A stretch of DNA of 35,931 bases from Gammaproteobacteria bacterium HGW-Gammaproteobacteria-11 (GTDB lineage: Bacteria > Pseudomonadota > Gammaproteobacteria > Pseudomonadales > Pseudomonadaceae), in the NCBI GenBank assembly GCA_002840055.1, contig PGZJ01000012.1, positions 1 to 35,931 on the forward strand, read 5' to 3'. The stretch's first letter is position 1. Every line of letters begins with the position of its first letter. Position numbers and translations under genes: made by a program. Below, in pieces: positions 1 through 6,732 of this stretch. The notes beneath the pieces are model-generated. The model was not told where the DNA came from. It searched no databases and saw nothing but the letters and a program-made list of their open reading frames with translations.

Positions 1-49
1 AACGCTCCAAGCCCTTCGCCGCGCCTTCAGTAACAATCAATCGTGGCAC
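1..49 (-). CDS. ParE/RelE-family toxin, N-terminal fragment (cut by window edge)
   Basis: Reading leftward from a GTG at 49-47 gives MPRLIVTEGAAKGLER before the window ends. This matches the usual N-terminus of RelE/ParE-superfamily toxins (IVTE.AA.GLERCR). The start lies 13 nt inside the 3' end of the antitoxin gene, the translational overlap expected of an antitoxin-toxin pair. Family members act either as gyrase poisons (ParE) or as ribosome-dependent mRNA interferases (RelE). The visible 16 residues cannot separate these. Confidence 0.7.
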   Translation of the reverse strand, partial: MPRLIVTEGAAKGLER

Positions 50-309
50 TTGGGAAGCTCTACCTCAGTATCTGTACCCCAGCTACCGAGCCAGGTCCGA
101 GCTTCTTGGCTGGTCAAATGCCGTCCGGTTTCCTGATACGCCGCCCACGATGCCAGGGCTTCCTGCTTGAAGCTCTCACGGGCCTCCTCACGCTCGACGT
201 ACTGGGTGATTGCCTCGCGCATGATCCAGTGAGACGAGCGCTGGCGTTGGCTCGCCAACTGCTGAATGCGGCCTTTTAGCTTGTCATCAATTTTGATTGA
301 AGTGGCCAT
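37..309 (-). CDS. Ribbon-helix-helix antitoxin (CopG/ParD-like)
   Basis: A 90-residue protein with an N-terminal ribbon-helix-helix: a TSIKIDDKLKGRIQQLA strand-helix, then SSHWIMREAITQYVEREEA as the second helix. The C-terminal half is the flexible toxin-binding tail (TSQEARTWLGSWG). These are features of antitoxins paired with ParE/RelE toxins, which bind their own promoter and neutralise the toxin. A Shine-Dalgarno-like AGAGGG lies just before the ATG at 309. The toxin gene overlaps its 3' end, and a perfect palindrome upstream is the likely operator. Confidence 0.85.
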   Translation of the reverse strand: MATSIKIDDKLKGRIQQLASQRQRSSHWIMREAITQYVEREEARESFKQEALASWAAYQETGRHLTSQEARTWLGSWGTDTEVELPKCHD

Positions 310-327
310 GGTTAGCCCTCTTTATCT

Positions 328-342
328 AAAGGTATTACCTTT
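328..342. promoter_or_regulatory. Palindromic operator upstream of the RHH antitoxin gene
   Basis: AAAGGTA-T-TACCTTT is a perfect 7+7 palindrome 19 bp upstream of the antitoxin start, followed by a further half-site AAGGTA at 347-352. Ribbon-helix-helix antitoxins bind short palindromes of this kind, so autoregulation is the likely role (inference). Confidence 0.55.
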
Positions 343-708
343 CAATAAGGTAGCAGCAGTCGTGAAAGCTGTCTATCCGATGCTCACAAACAGATCACGA
401 TGCTGGAGGTTCGGCCGGGTCACTCGCACCGGTATAGCTGAGTCATCTTCAGGATCTTGGTACGAGCGCTTTCATTAAACTTAAACCAGACGGCGCCCCC
501 CCGAAAGTGGCAGTTTCAGCCTCGAAACCGGCAATGCGTGAATCCACGCAGTGCAGCGGATACTTCGCTGGCCAACGAGCCGGGAATCATGAACGCTGCT
601 AACACGCTGCGCGATTCAAAAATATTTCAGACCTTTATTACCTATGGGAAGACGAGCACGAAAGGCTCGTTTCTACCTCTGGGTATCCTCTTTTGAACAG
701 GAGTCTGA
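343..708. other. Intergenic region without a convincing gene
   Basis: About 365 bp between the divergent antitoxin gene and the zinc-ribbon gene. A plus-strand frame of about 79 codons exists at 457-696, but it has no recognisable domain or ribosome binding site. A small hairpin, ACGAGC at 652-657 with GCTCGT at 665-670, is followed by TTCT and may be a weak terminator or leader structure. The segment must also hold the promoters of both flanking genes. Confidence 0.4.
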
Positions 709-1044
709 ATGATGAGTATTTGCTGTCCTTCCTGCGGTTCTCTTCGAGTTGTAGCGCGCAATCATGGTCGGAAAGTCGGGGGCGCTATTGGTGCCGTTGG
801 CGGCACGGCGAGCGGAGCAGCAGGCGCTATGGCTGGCGCAAAAAGCGGCGCGCTTATAGGTGCTTTCGCTGGCCCCGTGGGTATTACGCTGGGTAGCCTG
901 GCTGGGGCGATTCTGGGCGGCCTGGCAGGTGGAACTGCCGGGGGGCTGGCCGGCGCCAAGATGGGTGAAGAGTTCGATTCTCACGTACTCGACAACTATG
1001 AGTGCCATCACTGCGGCACTGCCTTTACACAAAATGAGCGTTGA
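709..1044 (+). CDS. Zinc-ribbon protein with glycine-zipper membrane segment
   Basis: A 111-residue protein. One CxxC knuckle is at the N-terminus (CCPSCGS) and a second at the C-terminus (YECHHCGTAF), so the two ends probably fold together around one zinc. Between them is a long Gly/Ala-rich stretch at about residues 23-90 with GxxxG spacing (VGGAIGAVGG, GGLAGGTAGG), a glycine-zipper region likely to insert in or pack against membranes. AGGAG at 699-703 precedes the ATG at 709; the second ATG at 712 is equally possible. It lies just upstream of the DUF932 gene and may be co-transcribed. No function is known to me. Confidence 0.75.
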   Translation: MMSICCPSCGSLRVVARNHGRKVGGAIGAVGGTASGAAGAMAGAKSGALIGAFAGPVGITLGSLAGAILGGLAGGTAGGLAGAKMGEEFDSHVLDNYECHHCGTAFTQNER

Positions 1045-1103
1045 ACTCATCGTACCGATATACGAAACGTTATTACGTATACATACGTAGAAGGAGTATT
1101 GTA

Positions 1104-2072
1104 ATGGCTCATCTCATCGAAACCATGGCCTACGCTGGCGCTACCCCGTGGCACGGTCTGGGCAACAACCTGCCGCAGAAACAACCCATCGAAGTCTGGC
1201 AACGCGAAGCCGGCATGGACTGGCAGATCCTGGAAAGCCCTGTGCATTTCAAGTCGGATGCCATCGGCCATCTGGGCGCGATCCACTCATTCCCGGAACA
1301 GAAAGTGCTCTACCGCTCGGACACCAAGGCACCGCTGTCGGTGGTCTCGCAGCGCTATCACACTGTGCAGCCAAAGGATGTCCTGGAGTTTTATCGCGAC
1401 CTGACCGAGGTCTCCGGCTACGAGCTGGAAACCGCTGGCGTGCTCAAGGGGGGTCGCAAGTTCTGGGCGCTCGCACGCACCGGGCAAAGCACGGCGATCA
1501 AGGGTAACGACCAGGTCAACGGCTACCTGCTGTTGGCTACGTCGTGCGACGGCACCCTGGCCACCACCGCAACGCCAACCACTGTTCGAGTGGTGTGCAA
1601 CAACACCCTGACCATCGCCCTGGACGGCACTAGCCGAGCGATCAAGGTGCCGCACAACACTCGCTTCGACGGCGATCTGGTGAAGAGGCAGCTCGGTATC
1701 GCCGTCTCGCAATGGGACGACTTCATGTACCGCATGCGCCACCTGGCTGAACGCAAGGTGCAGTGGCATGAGGCGCTGGGCTTCTTCATGAACGTGATGT
1801 GCGAGACCAGCCCGACCGGTGCGCTACCGGAGCAACTGCCGAACGAGCGCGCTCTGCGCAAAGTGCAGGAGCTGTACGAAGGTCGTGGCCGTGGCAGTCA
1901 GCTCGACTCGGCACGTGGCACCGCCTGGGGCCTCCTCAATGCCGTCACCGAGTACGTCGATCACGAGCGCCGGGCGCGCAGCACTGAGTATCGCCTCGAC
2001 TCAGCCTGGTTCGGCCAGGGCGCGCAGATCAAGCAACGCGCCTTGGACGCAGCGCTGCAGCTCGCCGCTTAA
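1104..2072 (+). CDS. DUF932 phage/plasmid-like protein
   Basis: The ATG at 1104 follows GAAGGAG at 1090-1096 and gives 322 residues beginning MAHLIETMAYAGATPWHGLG, the hallmark opening of the DUF932 (phage/plasmid-like, TIGR03299) family. Further family features are WHGLGN near residue 20, the VVSQRYHTVQPKDVLEF segment and the RVVCNNTL segment. Members occur on phages, plasmids and ICEs, and their molecular role is not established. An upstream frame extends to 1041, but the ATG at 1104 has the better ribosome binding site. The leader contains the palindrome ACGTAT-AC-ATACGT at 1075-1088, a possible operator. A hairpin terminator follows the gene. Confidence 0.85.
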   Translation: MAHLIETMAYAGATPWHGLGNNLPQKQPIEVWQREAGMDWQILESPVHFKSDAIGHLGAIHSFPEQKVLYRSDTKAPLSVVSQRYHTVQPKDVLEFYRDLTEVSGYELETAGVLKGGRKFWALARTGQSTAIKGNDQVNGYLLLATSCDGTLATTATPTTVRVVCNNTLTIALDGTSRAIKVPHNTRFDGDLVKRQLGIAVSQWDDFMYRMRHLAERKVQWHEALGFFMNVMCETSPTGALPEQLPNERALRKVQELYEGRGRGSQLDSARGTAWGLLNAVTEYVDHERRARSTEYRLDSAWFGQGAQIKQRALDAALQLAA

Positions 2073-2093
2073 GCTGATGCGGCATAAACACAG

Positions 2094-2122
2094 CCCCTGA
2101 TCGCCACAAGGGTGATCAGGGG
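2094..2122 (+). terminator. Hairpin after the DUF932 gene
   Basis: CCCCTGATCGCC at 2094-2105 pairs with GGTGATCAGGGG at 2111-2122 (one G-T wobble) across a 5-nt loop. It sits between the convergent DUF932 and vapC genes. The U-tract is poor on both sides, so it may be a weak bidirectional terminator. Confidence 0.5.
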
Positions 2123-2155
2123 TTCAGCTGCTCTGCGTTAAATGATCGCCCTTAC

Positions 2156-2560
2156 TCAGGCGCTCACCCAATCCTCGACGCGCAAACCCGGTACTCGCTC
2201 GAATTCACGAAGATTATTCGTGACCAGAATCAGTCCCTGGGCACGTGCGTGTCCTGCAATCATCTGATCATACGGGCCAATAGGCTTGCCGATACGAGCC
2301 AACTCAGCTCGCAATTGCCCGGAATGAGCCGCTGCCTGAGCGTCGTAAGGCAGTACTTCCAGGCGCGCAGCGAAACCTTCAACGTCCGCCAGATTACGCT
2401 CGGGATTAGCGGACTTCTCGGCGCCGTAAATAAGCTCCATCAGGGTGACAGTGCTGATGCTCAGCTGCCCTGAATGGCGCTTGAAGGCTTCCCGCACCTG
2501 CTCAGGACGATTCTTGATCGTGAAAATGCACATGTTGGTATCAAGCATGTACTTCAGCAT
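2156..2560 (-). CDS. vapC: VapC-type PIN-domain toxin
   Basis: A 134-residue single PIN domain. Visible conserved acidic residues are D7 in MLDTNMC, E42 in TLMELIYG and D98 in GPYDQMIAG, plus the LVTNNLREF segment near the C-terminus. This is the metal-binding arrangement of VapC ribonucleases, many of which cut initiator tRNA or rRNA. The ATG overlaps the vapB stop codon by one base (TGATG), so translation is coupled. The D98 motif PYDQMIAGHA is typical of the FitB/VapC tRNA-fMet-cleaving group. Full length; no defect seen. Confidence 0.92.
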   Translation of the reverse strand: MLKYMLDTNMCIFTIKNRPEQVREAFKRHSGQLSISTVTLMELIYGAEKSANPERNLADVEGFAARLEVLPYDAQAAAHSGQLRAELARIGKPIGPYDQMIAGHARAQGLILVTNNLREFERVPGLRVEDWVSA

Positions 2561-2790
2561 CAGAACGCATCCCGCTCTTGATCTGCAGGCTGCTCGCGAT
2601 CCGCCATGTAGTCAGCGGTCACACCTTCGCCATCGAACCAGACGTCCCAGGCCTCGCCTGCCGGCGTGATGATTCGGGCTCGACCAACTACCACTACATC
2701 CACCCGCTTCACATCCTCAGGCAGCGCAACCGCCTTGGGCAAACGCACCGCCTGACTGCGGTTGCTCTGAAAAACTGCACCTTGTTCCAT
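2560..2790 (-). CDS. vapB: VapB-type AbrB/SpoVT-fold antitoxin
   Basis: The ATG at 2790 is preceded by GGGGAGG and gives 76 residues. The sequence FQSNRSQAVRLPKAVALPEDV is the standard VapB swapped-hairpin DNA-binding motif. The C-terminal half (YMADREQPADQERDAF) is the acidic, flexible toxin-binding tail. A longer TTG-started frame reaching 2835 would cover the operator and lacks a ribosome binding site. The gene is coupled to vapC and probably autoregulated through the GGGATATG repeats upstream. Confidence 0.9.
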   Translation of the reverse strand: MEQGAVFQSNRSQAVRLPKAVALPEDVKRVDVVVVGRARIITPAGEAWDVWFDGEGVTADYMADREQPADQERDAF

Positions 2791-2802
2791 GGAAACCTCC
2801 CC

Positions 2803-2864
2803 GGGATATGCCTTGCGTATAGCCCATTGTGTCAATCAAGCGGGATATGTCAACGGCATATCCC
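2803..2864. promoter_or_regulatory. vapBC operator repeats
   Basis: GGGATATGCC at 2803-2812 and GGCATATCCC at 2855-2864 are a perfect 10-bp inverted pair. A third half-site GGGATATG at 2842-2849 forms a tighter palindrome with the right arm (GGGATATG, 7-nt spacer, CATATCCC). Together they cover the vapB promoter region, as expected of VapBC autoregulation (inference). Confidence 0.6.
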
Positions 2865-2892
2865 CAACTAGCCATCCACCTACCACCATAAC

Positions 2893-2926
2893 CGCCCGGT
2901 CAGCCTTGTGCTGGCTGGGCGTTTTT
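2893..2926 (+). terminator. Terminator-like leader hairpin upstream of the YqaJ gene
   Basis: CGCCCGGTCAGC at 2893-2904 pairs with GCTGGCTGGGCG at 2910-2921 (two wobble pairs) and is followed by a run of five T residues. It lies only about 20 bp before the YqaJ start, so it may act as an attenuator rather than a plain terminator. A similar hairpin-U tract-CAGGAGAA arrangement precedes the next gene at 4033. Confidence 0.65.
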
Positions 2927-2943
2927 ATGCCTGCAGGAGAAAC

Positions 2944-3941
2944 ATGATGAAAGCCACTTCATTGAACCGCAGCCCCAGCAAACCCCGCCCAGCCCTACGC
3001 CTGATCAGCACCAAGGAATTGCCCCGTGAGGACTGGCTGCAGATCCGCAAGCAAGGCATCGGCAGCTCGGATGCCGGCGCAGCCGTCGGCCTCAATCCGT
3101 ATAAATCGCAGCTGGAGTTGTGGATGGAAAAAACCGGCCGCGACACCACATTGCCCAAGGCCGACCCGCACGATGAAGAAAGCCCGATGTACTGGGGCAA
3201 CGTGCTGGAGCCCATCGTGGCCTGGCATTACAGCAAGCGCACGAAGAACAAGGTACGGCGCATCAACGCCGTACTGCAGCATCCGGATCCGGAGCTGCCC
3301 TGGATGCTGGCCAACATCGACCGCGAGATGATCGGGGCCGATGGCGTGCAAATCCTCGAATGCAAGACCGCCGGCATAAACGGCGCACGCCTCTGGAAAG
3401 AGGGCGTACCCGAGTATGTGCAACTGCAGGTGATGCACCAGCTCGCCGTCACCGGCAAGCAGGCGGCGGATGTGGCGGTACTGCTGGGTGGTCAGACGCT
3501 GGAGATCCACCGCATCGAGCGGGATGAGCAGATGATCGCTCGCCTGATCGAGCTGGAGCGCCAGTTCTGGCACTACATACGCCGCCACCGGCTGATGGCA
3601 CCGCTTCGGCAGAGTCAGCACTGCGCTGCCTCTACCCGGAGGACAACGGCCAAGTCGTCGACTTCACCCAGCATGCCGGGCTCAGCGCGGCTTACGTCGA
3701 GCTGAGGGCTGTTCGTCAGTCGATTGCCGACAAGGAAAAACGCGAGGCTGAGCTAAAGCAGATGCTGCAGCAGGCCATGGGCGATGCCAGCAGAGCGGAG
3801 TTTTCCAGCGGCTATGTCAGCTGGCGCAAAGCCAAGGACAGCATCGGCCTCGATGTCGCTCAACTGCTCAAGGACAAGCCCTACCTGCAGACCAAATACC
3901 CACTGCTGAAACCGGGTGCACGGCGCTTCCTGGTCGGCTGA
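2944..3941 (+). pseudogene. YqaJ-type viral recombinase/exonuclease, frameshifted
   Basis: Residues from the ATG at 2944 (ribosome binding site CAGGAGAA) read as a YqaJ/lambda-exonuclease-fold nuclease: RKQGIGSSDAGAAVGLNPYKS near the start, WGNVLEPIVAWHY (catalytic Glu), then LANIDREM and ILECKTAG (the D and ExK of the PD-(D/E)XK core). The open frame then derails at about 3586-3591 and stops at 3705. From GCT at 3591 a different frame continues smoothly (ADGTASAESALRCLYPEDNG onwards) to TGA at 3939-3941, ending KYPLLKPGARRFLVG as family members do. One lost base near 3588 explains this. The catalytic domain is intact, so a truncated enzyme could still be active. Confidence 0.85.
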
Positions 3942-3972
3942 AACCAACCTCATTCATCCCTTCCCTCCCCTT

Positions 3973-4013
3973 GGCCAGTCCATGCAGTTCGCACTGCGTG
4001 GCTGGCCTTTTTT
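3973..4013 (+). terminator. Terminator-like leader hairpin upstream of the directionality-factor gene
   Basis: GGCCAG(T)CCATGCAGT at 3973-3988 pairs with ACTGCGTGGCTGGCC at 3993-4007 with one bulged T and a TCGC tetraloop, followed by TTTTTT. The next gene's AGGAG box begins only a few bases downstream (4021). This is a strong intrinsic-terminator shape placed in a leader. Confidence 0.7.
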
Positions 4014-4032
4014 CATTTCCAGGAGAATTACC

Positions 4033-4983
4033 ATGCTCAAAGGTCTGGCTATCACTCCACCGGTACTCGGGCGGATTTCCATCGGTAAGGTCATCGAGAA
4101 GAACGGCAAACGGCTGCCGGAGAAGGATGACCAATTCACCATCACATCCCAGGTGCAGGGTAAGGACGGCTGGCTGCTGCACCCGCTCAATGACGAGCTA
4201 CGTCAGGGCAAGGACGACAAGCTGCGCAGCATTCCGGTACGCCTGCTGTTCAACGAACCGGAGCTGAATTTCCGGGCTGACTACACGCTGTTCGACCGGC
4301 AATCGGGTCGACCGGTTTGCGTCGGTAATGGCCAGACCTGTAAGCGGGTCACACAGGACGGCATGCAGTCGCTGCCCTGCCCTTCACCGGATGCCTGCCC
4401 ACTGGCCAAAGGCAGTGCCTGCAAGCCCTACGGCCGACTGAACGTAGTCATTGGCGATGAGGATCCGCTGGGCAGCTTCGTGTTCCGTACCACCGGTTTT
4501 AACAGCATCCGCACCCTGGCCGCGCGCCTGCATTACTTCCAGGCCATCTCGGGCAACCGCCTGGCCTGCCTGCCACTGGAACTACGTCTGCGTGGCAAGT
4601 CGACACGCCAGAGTCATGGCACGCCGATCTTCTACGCCGACCTGACGGTACGCGGTGGCATGGAAATGGCCGAAGCATTGGTGACAGCCAATGAACTCGA
4701 TTCACGACGTCAGGCTGCAGGCTTCAATCAGGCCGCTTTGGATGAGGCGGCACGACGCGGCTTCGGCAACGGTGCGTTCGAGGACAGCGAGGAGGATGTC
4801 GGCGCCATCGTCGATGAGTTCTACCCCGAGGGTGAAGCCACTGCTGTAGCAACAATGTCTCAACTCAACCCCACCAAACCCAGCCTGGCTGAAAAGCTCG
4901 ATGCACAGGCTGCACGTCAAACCCCACCCACAGACCAAAACCAAGGAGGCCGCCATGCGCCTGCACAAGCTGAAAGCCAGTGA
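4033..4983 (+). CDS. gp3-like recombination directionality factor family protein
   Basis: A 316-residue protein from the ATG at 4033, which has AGGAG at 4021-4025. The opening MLKGLAITPPVLGRISIGKV and the central cysteine cluster (CVGNGQTCKR, LPCPSPDACPLA, GSACKPYGRL) are the signature of proteins annotated as hydrolase/metal-binding or phage gp3-like recombination directionality factors. The cysteines probably bind zinc. Family members help serine integrases switch to excision in some phages; here the role is inference. The C-terminal 60 residues are low complexity (TPPTDQNQGGRHAPAQAESQ). It overlaps the next gene by 29 bp. A longer upstream frame from 3916 is disfavoured because it crosses the hairpin. 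Confidence 0.75.
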   Translation: MLKGLAITPPVLGRISIGKVIEKNGKRLPEKDDQFTITSQVQGKDGWLLHPLNDELRQGKDDKLRSIPVRLLFNEPELNFRADYTLFDRQSGRPVCVGNGQTCKRVTQDGMQSLPCPSPDACPLAKGSACKPYGRLNVVIGDEDPLGSFVFRTTGFNSIRTLAARLHYFQAISGNRLACLPLELRLRGKSTRQSHGTPIFYADLTVRGGMEMAEALVTANELDSRRQAAGFNQAALDEAARRGFGNGAFEDSEEDVGAIVDEFYPEGEATAVATMSQLNPTKPSLAEKLDAQAARQTPPTDQNQGGRHAPAQAESQ

Positions 4984-5452
4984 CACGACAGGCACCTACC
5001 TGGTCGAGTCGCCGGTGACGGAAAACGACATCCTGCTGATGGCCAAGCAACTGGCCAGTCTGCGCCTGCGCAAGGGCCGAGCACTGACTTCCCCCAAGGA
5101 CGTGTTCTGCCACCTGCAAACATTGCTGGCCAACTATGAGCATGAAGTATTTGCCCTGCTCATGCTCGACAGCCGGCACCGAGTGATCGCATTTGAGGAA
5201 GTGTTTCGCGGCACGCTGGATAGCGCCAGCGTCTACCCACGGGAGGTCGTGAAGCTCGCCCTGGAGCACAACGCCGCTGCCCTGATCCTGGTGCACAACC
5301 ACCCTTCGGGAGACCCTGAGCCCAGCATGGCGGATCGCAATCTCACCACAAAACTGCAGGACGCGCTGAATCTGGTCGGAGTTAGAACGCTCGATCACGT
5401 TGTGGTGGGGAACGAAGGCTGCGTGTCACTGGCAGAACTGGGCTACCTGTAA
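4955..5452 (+). CDS. RadC-family JAB/MPN-domain protein
   Basis: A 165-residue protein from the ATG at 4955 with AAGGAGG just upstream. The JAMM metal-binding signature is visible as VHNHPSGDPEPSMAD (HxH, then S and D), and the conserved Glu lies in the FEEVFRGTLDSA segment. Length fits the short mobile-element RadC paralogues that lack the N-terminal helix-hairpin-helix of chromosomal RadC. The biochemical function of these is unsettled; they are common beside YqaJ and gp3-like genes on ICEs and phages, as here. Confidence 0.9.
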   Translation: MRLHKLKASDTTGTYLVESPVTENDILLMAKQLASLRLRKGRALTSPKDVFCHLQTLLANYEHEVFALLMLDSRHRVIAFEEVFRGTLDSASVYPREVVKLALEHNAAALILVHNHPSGDPEPSMADRNLTTKLQDALNLVGVRTLDHVVVGNEGCVSLAELGYL

Positions 5453-5462
5453 GGAGGTTCCA

Positions 5463-5645
5463 ATGAAACTGCTGTTACGGACTGTTGCCTCGGTATTTAT
5501 GTTTGCCGGGATCCTGGCAGGCTGCCTGGCGCTATTGCTGCTGGTGATTCTGATGGTGCGTTTTCCGCCATTGCTGATCGCTGTGCTTGTCGCTTGCTGG
5601 CTTCTCAGTCGACTACAGAAGTCATCTCAAAAGGTCCTAGAATAA
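5463..5645 (+). CDS. Small membrane protein
   Basis: A 60-residue protein starting at 5463, 10 bp after the RadC-family gene, with AAGGAGG upstream. About residues 8-32 and 33-49 are hydrophobic (FAGILAGCLALLLLVILMV, then PPLLIAVLVACWLL), giving one or two transmembrane helices with a basic C-terminal tail (SRLQKSSQK). I recognise no family. It probably belongs to the same operon as the RadC gene. Confidence 0.6.
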   Translation: MKLLLRTVASVFMFAGILAGCLALLLLVILMVRFPPLLIAVLVACWLLSRLQKSSQKVLE

Positions 5646-5658
5646 GAAGCTTAACCAG

Positions 5659-5682
5659 GACGGGTAGCCACGGCTAACCGTC
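5659..5682. terminator. Hairpin between the convergent small-membrane and jetD genes
   Basis: GACGGGTAGCC at 5659-5669 pairs with GGCTAACCGTC at 5672-5682 with one wobble. A T-rich stretch (CTTTCTTTTTTT) follows some 20 bp downstream. The 100 bp gap 5646-5745 holds nothing else I can support. It may terminate both converging operons. Confidence 0.45.
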
Positions 5683-5745
5683 CGCAATCATCCGGCCAAC
5701 TTTCTTTTTTTGGATTGAACTGCAACCGTAGCTCATAGACCACAC

Positions 5746-6732
5746 CTACAAGTCATCCAGATTGACTGGGAGGGCTGTCTCACTTGAACGAGACTTAGCA
5801 ATTTCGATCAGCTCAAGGTCTTCTGAAAGCATTTTATTCACCGGTTGCTGAGAAATTCCCCGCCGTAAAAACACACTCTCCTGCTCCAATGCCAAGCCCA
5901 TTCCTTGCAGAGCATCACACAGCTCGGCCAACTCGCTGGGCATGCCCAACGATCGAAGTCGACTTACCGCATCCTGATAGTTCGCTAAGTTGTCCTGCCA
6001 AATCCGTTGATTGCCATACAGCCTCAACCGCTCCTGCCAATCCGGCATTAACCAGAGTTTGCACGTGTCCCCAATGAGCTCATAGAGTCGAGCGAAGTTC
6101 TGAAGCCCAATACCGTCGTAATCGGGGAAAAGGATTACCTGTGAAGCCCGCGGTCTCTCGGCCAACCAGTACAGCAGCAGGCCGCTCAGCTGTCCGGAGT
6201 AGTAGCACAAGGTGCCGCTCGCATCGGCGGGCAGCCAGCTGATATCGTCGAACAGGGCTTGGTTCTCGATCAGCCACAAGGGCGCAGCCGTGTGCCAATC
6301 ATCGCCGCTCTGCACAGCCAAAGCGGCAGCCCCGCAGGTCTGCGTCAGCTGCGATACATCGAGTAGTTGGCCCTTGCCATCACGCCAGTACTGCCCGTCG
6401 TTTACGGCTTTAAGCAGCAGGTACTGTACCGAGTGCCGCGCACTACCACTTTTACTGTCACGGTTCCGCGACATGTTGAGGGCGCGCTGCGGGATCACAC
6501 TGGCCGCATTTTCCGTGTGTCCCGGCCTTAGCTGAGCAAGGTGGGCCTGAACCTGTTCTAGGGCGGCAATCTGATACAGACTGCCGCGACCACTAACTGA
6601 CAACCGCACCGCCAGGGTTCTCCGAGCGAACTCCTCCAGCGCTCCGCGCTGGGCAGCTGTCAGTTGGCTGGCAGCCAGCCTACCGCCAGCAACAAGCAGC
6701 TTTTCCAGTGCATCGGCCAGTGAACGGCTCAC
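5746..6732 (-). CDS. jetD: Wadjet JetD / MksG: Toprim-type nuclease subunit
   Basis: The best start is the GTG at 6732, which overlaps the jetC stop as GTGA, giving 328 residues (an ATG at 6771 would also be in frame). The C-terminal half shows the Toprim core: IENQALF (catalytic Glu), GTLCYYSGQLSG, and VILFPDYDGIGLQNF (DxD). This matches the DUF2220/DUF3322 JetD subunit, which cleaves plasmid DNA once the SMC motor has recognised a small closed circle. It is the last gene of the four-gene operon. It is somewhat shorter than typical JetD, mainly at the N-terminus. Confidence 0.85.
   Translation of the reverse strand: MSRSLADALEKLLVAGGRLAASQLTAAQRGALEEFARRTLAVRLSVSGRGSLYQIAALEQVQAHLAQLRPGHTENAASVIPQRALNMSRNRDSKSGSARHSVQYLLLKAVNDGQYWRDGKGQLLDVSQLTQTCGAAALAVQSGDDWHTAAPLWLIENQALFDDISWLPADASGTLCYYSGQLSGLLLYWLAERPRASQVILFPDYDGIGLQNFARLYELIGDTCKLWLMPDWQERLRLYGNQRIWQDNLANYQDAVSRLRSLGMPSELAELCDALQGMGLALEQESVFLRRGISQQPVNKMLSEDLELIEIAKSRSSETALPVNLDDL

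Noticed and set aside
1..340. Second copy of the tRNA-Pro 3' end as a left attachment site
   Set aside because: No repeat of the tRNA-Pro 3' sequence is recognisable at the left edge or elsewhere in the window.
457..696. A 79-codon plus-strand frame in the left intergenic region
   Set aside because: No ribosome binding site, domain or coding-like composition; the neighbouring gene start at 709 has a good site.
3586..3600. Programmed frameshift in the YqaJ gene
   Set aside because: No slippery heptamer or downstream stimulatory structure is visible at the break, unlike the A6G site in the IS; mutation or sequence error is simpler.
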